Shown: piece after piece, positions 33,235 to 42,968 of the stretch
Layout of the letters: each line of letters opens with the position of its first letter
Numbering within the stretch: position 1 is the first letter of the stretch
NCBI GenBank assembly: GCA_026014735.1
Contig: JAOZHT010000002.1
Coordinates: 62,001-126,000, forward strand
DNA length: 64,000 nt
Origin: Candidatus Bathyarchaeota archaeon
Lineage (GTDB): Archaea > Thermoproteota > Bathyarchaeia > Bathyarchaeales > Bathycorpusculaceae
Reading direction: 5' to 3'
Notes under the pieces: model-generated
Told to the model about the DNA's origin: nothing
Seen by the model: only the letters and a program-made list of their open reading frames with translations
The model's database searches: none
Translations under genes and position numbers: made by a program

Positions 33235-36141
33235 TTATGGACGTCTTTTGAGCATCAGCAATGTCATTACTGCGCCGACAGCGATGATTGCGACGAATAG
33301 ACCTGCAATTGCCGGAATGAAGTACTGGTCAGCAATAGATTCAACTGGAGCGGCGGTTGGCTGTGGAGTAGCTGCTGCGGGGTCAACTGCGAAGGCGGTT
33401 ACCGCGTGTGATGGCCAATACGATTCAGAGCCGCCGAAAGATGCGTAGACTGTGAATTTGCCTTCAATGTCAGGCATCCAGTTATAGCTAAAGAAGCCGT
33501 CTGCATCGCTGATTGCTGTGCCGATTGGGCGGTAGTTGCCGTTGCCGTCAACCACGGACAAATCGATTGAAACGCCAGTTGCGTTGGTTGGGCGTGGCTT
33601 TTGCATGTAGACGTATGCCATCCAGTCGCTTTGGCTCGCGTCAGAGACCGCTGGGACTCCATTGGGGAATCTTGCCGCTTGCTCTTTTTGCTTTGTGCCT
33701 GCAGAAATGTCGACGATGTTGCCTTTGATCATGACGCTGCTTCCAAATGGAACTACGTCGTTTGATATGTATGCGTTCATTGCGCTTGGTCCTTTGCCGA
33801 CTGCGTAGACTTGTCCATCGTAGTTGTTCCAGTAGGTTAAGACGCCGTCTGCAACCTGAGTCGTGTAGGGGTTAGCCCAGCCCGCCATCTCCCAGATTGG
33901 TTCGCCAGTGGTAACGTTTAGACAGCGTGTTTTAGCGCCCTTGAATAAGGGTGTGTCTGCTGAGTGCTCGTGTGTGCCGATGTAGATTTTGCCGTCGCAG
34001 ATAGCATTGATCATCAAAGTGTAATACTCGAATTTCTCCATGCCGGTTGGAGCTTCATAGCCCCACATTAAGTCACCGTTTGTGGTGTTGTATGCGAATA
34101 CCATGCCGAGGTAACCAGTTGAGAAGAGTGTGCCGTAAGCAACTGAGCGGCCTTCAGGATTGTAGCCTGTGCTGCTGATGTAGTAAGCATATGGGTTGTA
34201 GTCGCCTTCAGAGATGGATGTCCAAGCTTTCTGTCCATTAGTCATGCTGTAAGCAACCCAGGACATATCGGGGGATTGCGAGAACATGAACACTTTCGAG
34301 ACAGGATCATGAATTTCATATTGCAGCTGTTGACCGGTTGTTTTGTCTACTAGCGGAACGTCAATGGGTCCCCACAGAAGTGTTCCTAAGGACTCTGGTT
34401 TGAGGCTAATAGCCCAGAATGTGGCTGAGTCGGCGATAGTGTAGGTCGGTGCTGATGGAATAGTACCGTTGCTGACAAGCATCATGTCGTCAGCGATAAC
34501 TGCACGGATAGTTGGGGAAGTCGAGAATTTCGGTGCTATGGTTACGTTCCAGTCGTAGCATGGAGCAGTGTTAGTTCCTAAGCCTGCTGCAGTCATTGAT
34601 GCTGATTGAGTGTAGATCCAGCCACTAGGGGTGCCGCTGGGTTTAAAGTACCAGCCACGTCCCGAAGAGGAGGTGGTGTTGCTGGAAGTCCACTGTCCAG
34701 AGGTTGAATTGTATGTCCAGGTGGTTAATGGGCTAGTTGCGCTTGCAGAGGTTGTTGGTCTTTCGGGGGTTATCGGTACGTTTGCAGTCAAGATTCCTGA
34801 GACCTGAGATATGAAGACGCGTGATGAGTTCCATTGGTTGATGTAGTAGCCACTGGATGCGCTTCCGCCGATGCTGTATCTTAAGTCCTCGCCTTTGGGA
34901 CCGTAGAGTTGACTGTGTGAGTGTTCAGCTGTATCTGAGGGAACGTTAACTAAACTCAAGCCGTCACCGTTAGTTATGCCTGTTCGTGGATGGATGCCTA
35001 AGCCATAGTCATCTGAGAATAGCCAGCTTGGTTCAACGACGCCGTGTTGGTTCATGTCATCCCAGTCGTAATAGTAACCGAATGTGGGAAAAGCAGCCAT
35101 TGTTGCGTTTCGCCAGATTTCTTCGCCCGTTTGCAAGTCAACACAGACATAGTCACCTGGAGTAGCAGAGTACCAGTTCGATTCGCGATAGTAGAGGCGC
35201 CCGTGCATTATGATTTGGTTTTGTGGAAGTCTTGTTTGATATTGGTGTCCTGCATTGAAAACTTCGCCTTCAACGGAAAAGCTTGTGCCGCCTACGACAC
35301 CGCCGTCCTCAGTGGGTTTTGTCCAAAGGATGTGGCCACTGCCTGGTGCAATGCCGTCAGGTTGGTATTTATTGTTGTAGCCGCCGTTGCTTTTATCATG
35401 TGCATTGTTGAGCCAGTTGGAGGAAATTTGGAACCAGCCAGTGTTTTGTCCTTCGATTGGGCGTGACCAATACTCAGTTGGCAATGGAACGTCAGTCCAG
35501 CCTGTTGGATACTGAGGCTCTTCTAGGACTTCAAAAGTTGTGGTGTATGTGCTTTCCTTTAGCGTAACACCATACCAGTCTCTGTCGCCACTAGAACTGT
35601 AGCCGGTGTGCGGTACAGCAGTGCCCCAGAATTTCACAGTTGCTGAGTAGTTGCCGGTTGCGGCAGGGGTCCATGTTGCCCAGGCAGCGCCTGTTGAGTC
35701 AGAGACGTATTTGCCGTCTTGTATGGGTTGGTTGTAGATTCCTTGTGCACCAGCGGGTGGTAGTGTCTCGTTGGTTCCGTCGGGCTTTGTGATAGTTATG
35801 GTGAAGAGGTAGCGGTCAGTGGATGGTGTTGGAACTTGTGGGTTGAAGAAGATGAAAGTCATTGTTTGACCAACGCCAACAGGTTTAGGTGTTACTGAGA
35901 TGAACACGTATGTTGGCACTTCATCTTCCCAGCGGGTCCACATAAGTAACCTAGTGGAAGATGCACTTACATCTTCGGCACCGGGGAAGTCCCATTTCAT
36001 GCCCTCACTGACTGCGGTAGCAGTTGCTTGGTTGTAGGTTGCTGCGTTTGCGGTCGGTATTGAAACGAAGGTTAGAAATGTTGATGCTGTTAGAACGACA
36101 ACGATTAAAATAGCCATTGTCTTGTTTTTTATAGTTTTCAT
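33235..36141 (-). CDS. Large surface-anchored PQQ-like beta-propeller protein
   Basis: The 968-residue protein has a clear signal peptide ending ANA, and a C-terminal TM (FIPAIAGLFVAIIAVGAVMT) with a basic tail. In between, Ig-like N-terminal modules (SVTPKPVGVGQTMTFIFFNP) lead into PQQ-type propeller blades such as YVCVDLQTGEEIWRN, AYNTTNGDLMWGYEAP and CLNVTTGEPIWEM. A late Ig-like repeat (NDVVPFGSSVMIKGNIVDIS) precedes the anchor. Many NxT/S sites suggest N-glycosylation. No catalytic residues are evident. ATG at 36141, divergent from a TrmB-type regulator. It is likely an S-layer-associated protein. Confidence 0.85.
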   Translation of the reverse strand: MKTIKNKTMAILIVVVLTASTFLTFVSIPTANAATYNQATATAVSEGMKWDFPGAEDVSASSTRLLMWTRWEDEVPTYVFISVTPKPVGVGQTMTFIFFNPQVPTPSTDRYLFTITITKPDGTNETLPPAGAQGIYNQPIQDGKYVSDSTGAAWATWTPAATGNYSATVKFWGTAVPHTGYSSSGDRDWYGVTLKESTYTTTFEVLEEPQYPTGWTDVPLPTEYWSRPIEGQNTGWFQISSNWLNNAHDKSNGGYNNKYQPDGIAPGSGHILWTKPTEDGGVVGGTSFSVEGEVFNAGHQYQTRLPQNQIIMHGRLYYRESNWYSATPGDYVCVDLQTGEEIWRNATMAAFPTFGYYYDWDDMNQHGVVEPSWLFSDDYGLGIHPRTGITNGDGLSLVNVPSDTAEHSHSQLYGPKGEDLRYSIGGSASSGYYINQWNSSRVFISQVSGILTANVPITPERPTTSASATSPLTTWTYNSTSGQWTSSNTTSSSGRGWYFKPSGTPSGWIYTQSASMTAAGLGTNTAPCYDWNVTIAPKFSTSPTIRAVIADDMMLVSNGTIPSAPTYTIADSATFWAISLKPESLGTLLWGPIDVPLVDKTTGQQLQYEIHDPVSKVFMFSQSPDMSWVAYSMTNGQKAWTSISEGDYNPYAYYISSTGYNPEGRSVAYGTLFSTGYLGMVFAYNTTNGDLMWGYEAPTGMEKFEYYTLMINAICDGKIYIGTHEHSADTPLFKGAKTRCLNVTTGEPIWEMAGWANPYTTQVADGVLTYWNNYDGQVYAVGKGPSAMNAYISNDVVPFGSSVMIKGNIVDISAGTKQKEQAARFPNGVPAVSDASQSDWMAYVYMQKPRPTNATGVSIDLSVVDGNGNYRPIGTAISDADGFFSYNWMPDIEGKFTVYASFGGSESYWPSHAVTAFAVDPAAATPQPTAAPVESIADQYFIPAIAGLFVAIIAVGAVMTLLMLKRRP

Positions 36142-36314
36142 TCGTTTTTTCTCCGATTTTTTGGGTAGGCCGTTTGCCAGCCATACCCTCGACCGAATGA
36201 ATCCCCTTCAGAATTTTATAAAGCAATGTTGGTGGACGATACAACAAATCAAATAGATGAACCTGATGTTCGTTTAATTTATATTAAAACTAAAAAAGAT
36301 AATACCGAAGTCGA

Positions 36315-37157
36315 ATGCGAGATATAGAAAAAAACATAAAAACACTCGCCGGTTTAGGCGTTAGTACTACGCAATCAAAAGTATATCTCTCATTAGTTGA
36401 AAGGGGAACCTCGACAATAAGGGTTATTTCTAATTGCTCAGGAGTAGGTCGCCCAGACACTTACCGTGCGATGCTTGAGCTCAAACAGATGGGCCTCATA
36501 GAAACTGTCTTAGCTACACCAACCATGTACAAACCAGTCCCCTTAACCGAAGCAGTGTCAATCCTACTAGAGAATAAACAAAAAGAAATCAAGCACATAA
36601 GGGAAAACGCCCAAAAGATGCTGGATGCTTATAAAAAAAATCCCAGAAACATGGAAAATATATGCGACAGCGAATTCATCCTGACCCCTAAAGGTGCAAC
36701 TGCAGCCAGAAACAGACAAAAAGCCATTGCTGAATCACAGCAAAGTATAGATTGCATCATGTCCTTCAAAAAATTTAATCAAATGCTCCTACGCATAGGC
36801 GGAGAAATAGCTAAAGCGGCAAACAGGGGAGTTAAGGTTAGGTTAATTTTAGAAAAAACCCATGAAGCATATATTTCAAAGAACTTCTTAGAATTCTCCA
36901 AAAAAGCAGTTTGCCAGATTCGGTTCACCCAGCGGGAGCCGCCCTGCTTTATCATAATTTTCGACGCAAAAGAAATTCAGATAATGACTTCGCCAGGCGA
37001 CGATTTAATTCAATCATCGATATTGCGGTCGAATAATATGGCGCTTGTCGGAACACTCCAAGATCACTTTGAAAACCTCTGGTCCAGATACTCCGAACCG
37101 TGGGCTATAGTTGAGCAACAAACCAAAGAAAGCCCCAGAACCGTTGACATTGGATAG
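36315..37157 (+). CDS. TrmB-family transcription regulator
   Basis: The 280-residue protein starts with a wHTH, EKNIKTLAGLGVSTTQSKVY and GVGRPDTYRAMLELKQMGLI, typical of TrmB. A coiled segment near 85-110 and a C-terminal domain (QSIDCIMSFKKFNQMLLRIG; GVKVRLILEKT) follow, as in sugar- or metabolite-sensing TrmB relatives. The ATG at 36315 follows a T/A-rich promoter shared with the propeller gene that runs the other way, so regulation of that gene is plausible but not shown. Confidence 0.85.
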   Translation: MRDIEKNIKTLAGLGVSTTQSKVYLSLVERGTSTIRVISNCSGVGRPDTYRAMLELKQMGLIETVLATPTMYKPVPLTEAVSILLENKQKEIKHIRENAQKMLDAYKKNPRNMENICDSEFILTPKGATAARNRQKAIAESQQSIDCIMSFKKFNQMLLRIGGEIAKAANRGVKVRLILEKTHEAYISKNFLEFSKKAVCQIRFTQREPPCFIIIFDAKEIQIMTSPGDDLIQSSILRSNNMALVGTLQDHFENLWSRYSEPWAIVEQQTKESPRTVDIG

Positions 37158-37162
37158 CCTAG

Positions 37163-37444
37163 TTATGGATAAAGCCCCATGCGCCGTAAAAAATCGTTTG
37201 CTTTTCGAATTTCATTGAGACAATTAATCCCTTTTTCTGTTACCGAGAGGCCATCGTCTGTCCGATTAACCATACCTGCCTTAATTAATTTCTCCAATTG
37301 CTTTTGAAATCTATTGTATGGAAGATTTGCGAGGTGGGCAATACGGGTCGGTGAGGCTTTTCCTGTTTTGCATTGTTCAAGCAGTAAGGAATCAAGAATA
37401 GCGGAGTAAATGTCGACTTTACTACGCTTATTCGCCGTCACCAA
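37163..37444 (-). CDS. Small winged-helix DNA-binding protein
   Basis: This 93-residue protein has the archaeal single wHTH pattern: DIYSAILDSLLLEQCKTGKA, SPTRIAHLANLPYNRFQKQL, then EKLIKAGMVNRTDDGLSVTE and KGINCL. No other domain is attached. Start is TTG at 37444 or GTG at 37441. Its first codons overlap the 3' end of the upstream membrane-protein gene by 17 nt, so they are probably expressed together; the pair may be a membrane-linked regulator set. Confidence 0.8.
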   Translation of the reverse strand: MVTANKRSKVDIYSAILDSLLLEQCKTGKASPTRIAHLANLPYNRFQKQLEKLIKAGMVNRTDDGLSVTEKGINCLNEIRKANDFLRRMGLYP

Positions 37445-38108
37445 TCGCTGGCTCCTTGCTTTTCATAAAGTAGAGTTGGAAAAACAACAGTAAACCGATG
37501 ATTTTGGCAACATAAGAGGTTACCAGCGCCATGTCCCCCCTATCGAGATTCCAAATTAGAAAAGAAAATTGCCCTAACCAGAGTAAAGCAAAGGCTATGG
37601 GAGCTCGTATCAGTTCGGAAATATTGTTTTTTGCCATTTTTAATCGGTTAATTTGGAACGAGATGACACAAGTTAACAAAATCAGATTAACGACGGTGAA
37701 GTAATCGTTGGCGGAGTAAACGGACGATAAGCTAACAGGGTAGACAACGGCTAGAAGCCCCAAGACACATAGCGATAAGACAAGTGACCAAGAAAAAACT
37801 GAGAGAATATAGTATATAGCTGTTTTATGGGGCCTATTTGATAAAAAGAAAGATAATGTGATTAAAGCAAACCCCCAAGTTTGGAAAATTACTCTAAGCC
37901 ACATATAATCTGAAAAAGCAGCCTGGTCTGGAGCGTAGAATGCCACTAAAAACAGAAAATATGAGACAGCCAAAAGTATGAACCCGAGGGGGAGACCCAG
38001 CAATGAATGCATTCGTTTTAGCCAGTAAATTTTTAAGAAAAGGTAAACAAGAGCTAACGCTAGAACCGCAGAAACAACTTCAGCTATCATTAGCGCTTGT
38101 GTAAGCAC
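37428..38108 (-). CDS. Multi-TM membrane protein paired with a wHTH gene
   Basis: The 226-residue protein has about seven hydrophobic segments and ends in a short polar tail. There is no HxxxE, Cys or nucleotide-binding motif. GTG at 38108 is used; an in-frame ATG at 38090 is an alternative. It overlaps the downstream wHTH gene. I do not recognise the family; a sensor paired with the wHTH is the simplest context guess. Confidence 0.65.
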   Translation of the reverse strand: MLTQALMIAEVVSAVLALALVYLFLKIYWLKRMHSLLGLPLGFILLAVSYFLFLVAFYAPDQAAFSDYMWLRVIFQTWGFALITLSFFLSNRPHKTAIYYILSVFSWSLVLSLCVLGLLAVVYPVSLSSVYSANDYFTVVNLILLTCVISFQINRLKMAKNNISELIRAPIAFALLWLGQFSFLIWNLDRGDMALVTSYVAKIIGLLLFFQLYFMKSKEPAIGDGE

Positions 38109-38503
38109 CAGATTCCCACTTCCACATGATTCCGTGTTAAGTAATAAAAAAACTTTATTCCACTAAAAAAGGCGCAACGTAGGTAATTTGATAATGAAGC
38201 ACCATCTACACCATTGCAGGTTAGCCTTACCCCTTTTTTGGAACTGCAGATAACAGAATCACCACAAACAGCCAACAATCAACCAACCTCGATAGAGAGC
38301 AGACCGGCAGAGCCGGTTCTCAGGCGAGCTTCGGTGGTGCTTAGGTTAGCCTGTATTTAGCGGTTGTTTCTGCCCTGAATCTGTCGGGGATTTTTTGGGT
38401 TTGGTAAAATTTTGGGAAAAGACTAATATCGCCCTGAGTCAGGATGATATAATATACGGTTTAACCTACAGTTAGTTAGTAATGTTAGAGGGAGTTGGGG
38501 ATA
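38109..38503. other. Gene-free stretch with a small hairpin
   Basis: No gene is evident. ACCGGC-AGA-GCCGGT at 38303-38317 is a perfect hairpin, with GAGA at 38295-38298 and TCTC at 38318-38321 able to extend it. A TATA-like GATATAATATAC near 38446 precedes the next gene. Confidence 0.5.
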
Positions 38504-38845
38504 ATGAACCTGAAATTATATGCCGTTAAAAACGGCGGTCAATACACCGAAAGCGTCCAATTAGTAGTCGTGGACCTTGACAAAAGCAAACGTTACCCCT
38601 TAAACTTTGTCTGCATCCTACCACGGTACTTCCGCATCCTAGAAAAACGCAGCAGCAAATTCGCCAAGCTCTTCGGAGAAAAAAGCCTCTGCACCGCAAA
38701 AAAACTCTTAGTGGACGCATCAAGCCAAGAGGAAGACCCGGAAATCAAAAAAGTAATAAACAAACGCATAAAAGACATCGACGCCAAACATGACTGCGAC
38801 TGCTCAACTCAGGCTCCGGAGCTAAGCAGCAGCGAAATCAAATAG
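38504..38845 (+). CDS. Hypothetical small protein
   Basis: The 113-residue protein begins MNLKLYAVKNGGQYTESVQL and has a basic middle (YFRILEKRSSKFAKLFGEKS) and a Cys/Asp/Ser-rich tail (DAKHDCDCSTQAPE). No signal or membrane segment. ATG at 38504 follows GGGAG; TTG at 38495 would precede it by three codons. It overlaps the convergent apgM by 37 nt. Family unknown. Confidence 0.6.
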   Translation: MNLKLYAVKNGGQYTESVQLVVVDLDKSKRYPLNFVCILPRYFRILEKRSSKFAKLFGEKSLCTAKKLLVDASSQEEDPEIKKVINKRIKDIDAKHDCDCSTQAPELSSSEIK

Positions 38846-40029
38846 TCATTCTCCACCAAGCCATATCCGCCTTGCTTTGCGGATTCCTCATCGAATTTTC
38901 TGACGGCATCAGGATTTACCTTTGGCGATGCGATGGCGAATGGCACGGGGTCGCGGCTATGCGTTCTGGTTTTTATGGGTGTGGGGTGGTCAGGCAAAAC
39001 CGCGATTGCACAGGGTTCTTTGAGGCCCGCCATGATTCTGCCGATGCAGCGCTTATCTAAATCCTCGATGGTTTTCACTTTCAGCTTATAATCGCCCACG
39101 TGCCCGGCTTCATCGGGAGCCTCCACATGGACAAAAACCAAGTCGTTGGTCTCAAGAGCCTTCAGCGCCGCGTCAGCTTTACCCTCATAATTGGTATCAT
39201 ACAGCCCCGTTGCGCCCTCCACAGAGATGATTTCCATGCCAGCATAGGCGCCGATGCCCTTGACGAGGTCCACGGCGGAAATCACCGCGGATTTTATGCC
39301 GTATTTTGCTTTTAGTGTGGGCATGGAGGGTTTTTTGCCTCCGCCCCAAAACCAAATCATGTTCCCCCTGCGCTTCCCCGCAGCTGCACGTGCGGCGTTG
39401 ACGGGGTGATTTTGCAGAAAATCTTTGGAATTTAGAATCATGTTGCGGAGCATCTGCGCGTCGGGCTCTGCCTCTGCCAAGCTGGCTTTAGGCAGCACCT
39501 CCGAGACCGCAACGCCCATGACGTCGTGGGGTGGAGTGCAGAGGATTTGTTCGGGGTGGGGGAAGCTGCGAAGGATCAGAAAATGCCTGTAGTCTAGGCC
39601 AGAGTAGAACTCGATTTTGCCGGGCAGGTCATATTTGGCTTTGACGGCACCGATTAGCTGCTGCGCCTCGGGGGTGGTTATGTGCCCCGCGGAGTAGTCG
39701 GCGATGGCGCCGTCTGCTTCGGTGATGAGGTTGCATCTGAAAGCCGCGTCGTTTGGACCCAGCTTTATGCCCCGTGAGGGCGCTTCAAGGGGGCCGCGTC
39801 CCGTATCGTATATTCGGGGGTCGTAGCCTAGAAGCGAGCAGATGGCGGTGTCGGAGCCCGGAGTGCATTGGTCGGGGACAGTTTTAAGTAAACCGCTTCT
39901 GCCTTTGGCGGCGATGCTGTCCATGTTGGGTTTAACTGCGGCTTGAAGCGGCGTTTTATTACCCAATTCGGCAAGGGGATAATCGGCCATGCCGTCTCCG
40001 ACGATGAGTATGTACTTCACTGGTTTCAC
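38809..40029 (-). CDS. apgM: Cofactor-independent phosphoglycerate mutase (ApgM)
   Basis: ApgM interconverts 3- and 2-phosphoglycerate in glycolysis and gluconeogenesis. The 406-residue alkaline-phosphatase-superfamily protein opens KYILIVGDGMADYPLAELGN and includes CTPGSDTAICSLLGYDPR with the metal-binding Ser, HVEAPDEAGHVGDYKLK and VLPDHPTPIKTRTHSRDPVP. Length and motifs are complete. Start is GTG at 40029 (or GTG at 40020). It converges with a small hypothetical gene. Confidence 0.94.
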   Translation of the reverse strand: MKPVKYILIVGDGMADYPLAELGNKTPLQAAVKPNMDSIAAKGRSGLLKTVPDQCTPGSDTAICSLLGYDPRIYDTGRGPLEAPSRGIKLGPNDAAFRCNLITEADGAIADYSAGHITTPEAQQLIGAVKAKYDLPGKIEFYSGLDYRHFLILRSFPHPEQILCTPPHDVMGVAVSEVLPKASLAEAEPDAQMLRNMILNSKDFLQNHPVNAARAAAGKRRGNMIWFWGGGKKPSMPTLKAKYGIKSAVISAVDLVKGIGAYAGMEIISVEGATGLYDTNYEGKADAALKALETNDLVFVHVEAPDEAGHVGDYKLKVKTIEDLDKRCIGRIMAGLKEPCAIAVLPDHPTPIKTRTHSRDPVPFAIASPKVNPDAVRKFDEESAKQGGYGLVENDYLISLLLSSGA

Positions 40030-40271
40030 CGTTATGTTGAGAAGGACTTATGCGAACGCGTATTTATCTGCTTACTGGGCTGGAAGTGGGTGCTTAATCA
40101 GCATTCACTGTTCATATCGTTTATTAGGTCGCCGAAATAACGGTATGTTGCATATTAATATACGCTATAATCTTAGCGTGAGGGAAAAAACTGAGCCAAC
40201 ACCAAGAATACTACAACGACGCCATCCTAATAGACACCTCCACAGAGGAGCCACTCGACAAAAAAGCCCTC

Positions 40272-42155
40272 ATGCAACTACTCAAAACCCACAAAGTAAA
40301 CACGGCCCCCATCGAAAAAAACACCAACATAGAAGACATCATACCCTCCCTGCAGAAAGCCAAAATCCAGCTACCCGAAGCCTTCTACGAGGAGCTAGCA
40401 TCAAAACTCAACATGCCCTACATCAGCTACGCCGAAGTTAAAGAAATCTACCTACAAGAACAAAAAAGCAAGCTAGTAGCCATCTTACCCTACCCAGTCA
40501 TAAGCAAATACAAGATTATCCCCATAGAAATCAAGGGGTCAACGGTGGATTTGGCAGTTGATAACCCCCTCGACGAACGCGTGCTCGTTACAATCCAGTA
40601 CCTTTTTTCCGCCTGGAAAATTAACCTCCGGGTAGTCTCGTCTGAATCGATAGATTGGGCAATTAACAGCATCTACAAAGAAATCCACAGAGATAACGCG
40701 ATGCTTGACCTCTACAACCGTACCCCCGACCAATCCGCGCACCGCGTGCTCTACCCAAACCAGAAAGTCTTCATAATTGGCACAGTTGTCGCCGTTGCAG
40801 TTGCAGCTATCCTGAACTCTGTAGTCACCTTTATGGCGTTATTTGCCTTAATCAGCATCGGCTACTTCATCGTAAACCCCATTAAAATCTATGTTTCGCT
40901 GCGTGGATTTAAGGGAGGCCGAGCCCCCACCCGTATCACTCAGGGCGAAATGCTCTGGACACATGACGAAGACTTTCCAGTTTACACGGTGTTGATTCCA
41001 GTGTTTCGGGAAGCGGGAGTGCTTGAGCAGAACATGCGCAACATGTATCACCTCAATTACCCTAAAGAAAAATTAGACATCAAAATCCTAATGGAGGAAC
41101 GCGACGAAGAAACCATCAACGAAGCCAAAGCGCTGGGGCTCTTCGGGTCACCTACAAGGATGGCGGAAGGCATCCCACCCGATGAATACTACGAGTTCCT
41201 CAAACTCTTCGACCCCGTGGTGGTTCCCTCAGCAAAAGTCACAACTAAACCCCGCGCCTGCAACTATGGCCTCCTGCGGGCAAAAGGCGAATTATGCGTC
41301 ATCTACGATGCAGAGGACAATCCCGACCCTGACCAGCTTCGCAAAGCCGCCATCGTATTCATGCGGCTCCCCGAAGACGTGGTTTGTCTGCAGTCAAAGC
41401 TTAATTTCTACAATGCAGACGAGAACACCCTCACCAAATGGTTCAGCATAGAATACGCTAACTGGTACGAGTTTTACCTGCAGGGGCTTGACTGGATTGA
41501 CGCGCCGATTCCTCTGGGCGGCACAAGCAACCACTTCCGCAAGAATGGACTTGACGAGTTGGGCCGCTGGGACCCCTACAACGTCACCGAAGACGCGGAC
41601 TTAGGCATAAGGCTGGCGCGGCAGAAGCTTAGGACCGAGATGATAGATACCTACACCTATGAAGAAGCCACCTTAACCGCTAAATCATGGATAGTGCAGC
41701 GGTCCCGCTGGTACAAAGGACACCTACAGACGTACCTAGTGCATATGCGTAGCCCACGCAAACTCTTCAAGGATTTGGGAGCAGCCAAATTCATGAAGTT
41801 CCAGCTTACCTTCGGAACAGGCGTGTTTATACCACTGATTAACCCGGTGCTCTGGGTTATCCTTGGCCTCTCTTTAGTGATGCCATCTGCATTGGGCTGG
41901 TTAATTCCAAGCTATCTGCAACCGATTTGCCTCTTCAACCTGGCAGTAGGCAATCTTTCCTACCTGTCAATCTACGTGGCTTCCTGTGTGAAACTCAAAA
42001 AACGCCGCTACATTCCCTATGCATTGGCGATGCCGCTGTACTGGGCGCTTTTGAGTTTTGCAAGCTGGCGAGGCTTTTTCCAATTGATCAGAAATCCCTA
42101 TCATTGGGACAAAACCAGCCACGGCGTCTCCAAAGTCGCAAAGCAGGCAGCGTAA
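40272..42155 (+). CDS. Membrane GT2 glycosyltransferase with N-terminal MshEN domain
   Basis: The N-terminal part matches the GspE/MshEN fold (LPEAFYEELASKLNMPYI; SKYKIIPIEIKGSTVDLAVD), followed by two TM segments and a GT2 catalytic domain: VYTVLIPVFREAGVLEQNMR, YDAEDNPDPDQL, PLGGTSNHFRK, TEDADLGIRL and the RSRWYKG motif, then more TM helices. This architecture recalls NfrB-type synthases. The first canonical codon is ATG at 40272, but the frame stays open to a CTG at 40191 six nt after GTGAGGG, giving 27 more residues. Polymer and regulator are unknown. It converges with a membrane protein gene. Confidence 0.87.
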   Translation: MQLLKTHKVNTAPIEKNTNIEDIIPSLQKAKIQLPEAFYEELASKLNMPYISYAEVKEIYLQEQKSKLVAILPYPVISKYKIIPIEIKGSTVDLAVDNPLDERVLVTIQYLFSAWKINLRVVSSESIDWAINSIYKEIHRDNAMLDLYNRTPDQSAHRVLYPNQKVFIIGTVVAVAVAAILNSVVTFMALFALISIGYFIVNPIKIYVSLRGFKGGRAPTRITQGEMLWTHDEDFPVYTVLIPVFREAGVLEQNMRNMYHLNYPKEKLDIKILMEERDEETINEAKALGLFGSPTRMAEGIPPDEYYEFLKLFDPVVVPSAKVTTKPRACNYGLLRAKGELCVIYDAEDNPDPDQLRKAAIVFMRLPEDVVCLQSKLNFYNADENTLTKWFSIEYANWYEFYLQGLDWIDAPIPLGGTSNHFRKNGLDELGRWDPYNVTEDADLGIRLARQKLRTEMIDTYTYEEATLTAKSWIVQRSRWYKGHLQTYLVHMRSPRKLFKDLGAAKFMKFQLTFGTGVFIPLINPVLWVILGLSLVMPSALGWLIPSYLQPICLFNLAVGNLSYLSIYVASCVKLKKRRYIPYALAMPLYWALLSFASWRGFFQLIRNPYHWDKTSHGVSKVAKQAA

Positions 42156-42157
42156 AC

Positions 42158-42838
42158 TTAGCATTCCGCTGCTGCTTTATGCCACACTTTTTGTTTAACA
42201 AAGATAAAAGAGGTTATACCCGTCACGAAGACAGTGCCGATTAAGAGGCAATTAGCCACCGTGAACTCCGCTGGAAACGCGATCCCCGCTAAAAGAACGG
42301 CGACGCACAGGTAAAGTGAAACCGCGCCGGATATGAGTTGAGCGGCAACTATGGTTTTTTCTGCCCGCAGCACTTTAGCTTTAAGCCAATTTAGCCCCGC
42401 TTCCAAACGCTTGTTGGCATCTGGCAAATCGTCAAGCAGCAGGGCAAGGCCTGCCAGCAGAAAGAAACGACCAACATTCACCGCTACATCTGTGCTGTTC
42501 ACCAAGAAAATGGTCAACAGAGACTCCGATGTGAAGAAAACCACAAAGGCAACCGCGCAGGCCATCACGAGGATACCGTAGAAGTAGTGGTGGAAGAGGA
42601 ACCTGCCCGTATGCAGCTTTCGCCCAACCAGCGCACTGGGAAAAACGTTTATGGCGGCAGCAATTATGGCGACCCAAATTAGGTTACCGTTTGCCAGGAA
42701 GGGCGCGTAGGGTTGCCAGCCGCGGTAGAAATAGTAGTAGCCTGCCAAGACGCCGATGCAGCAGGCGATGGTGACTAACGCGTTGAAGACTAGCGTTATA
42801 CTGAAGAGTTTTTTGCAGAGAATCCAAGCGCGTCCCAT
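42158..42838 (-). CDS. Multi-TM membrane protein
   Basis: The 226-residue protein has about six hydrophobic segments, with a more polar connection in the middle (DLPDANKRLEAGLNWLKAKV). FHHYFYGILVMACAVAFVVF and ANCLLIGTVFVTGITSFIFV are typical of archaeal integral membrane proteins without assigned function. ATG at 42838. It converges with the MshEN-GT2 gene, with two nt between stops. No catalytic motif is visible. Confidence 0.65.
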   Translation of the reverse strand: MGRAWILCKKLFSITLVFNALVTIACCIGVLAGYYYFYRGWQPYAPFLANGNLIWVAIIAAAINVFPSALVGRKLHTGRFLFHHYFYGILVMACAVAFVVFFTSESLLTIFLVNSTDVAVNVGRFFLLAGLALLLDDLPDANKRLEAGLNWLKAKVLRAEKTIVAAQLISGAVSLYLCVAVLLAGIAFPAEFTVANCLLIGTVFVTGITSFIFVKQKVWHKAAAEC

Positions 42839-42968
42839 AGGCGTCCTCTTTTAAGCATGAAAAATAGGAAAACACACTGAGCAAATAAGAATGTTTTGCA
42901 ACTACCTCCCAGTTACTAAACAAGAAAATAAAAAAGGGGTTACTTAGGCTATACAAGCCCATTGTATT

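Noticed and set aside
39989-40441. Plus-strand frame overlapping the GT2 N-terminus
   Set aside because: It is an Arg/His/Pro-rich shadow of the MshEN-GT2 gene in another frame.
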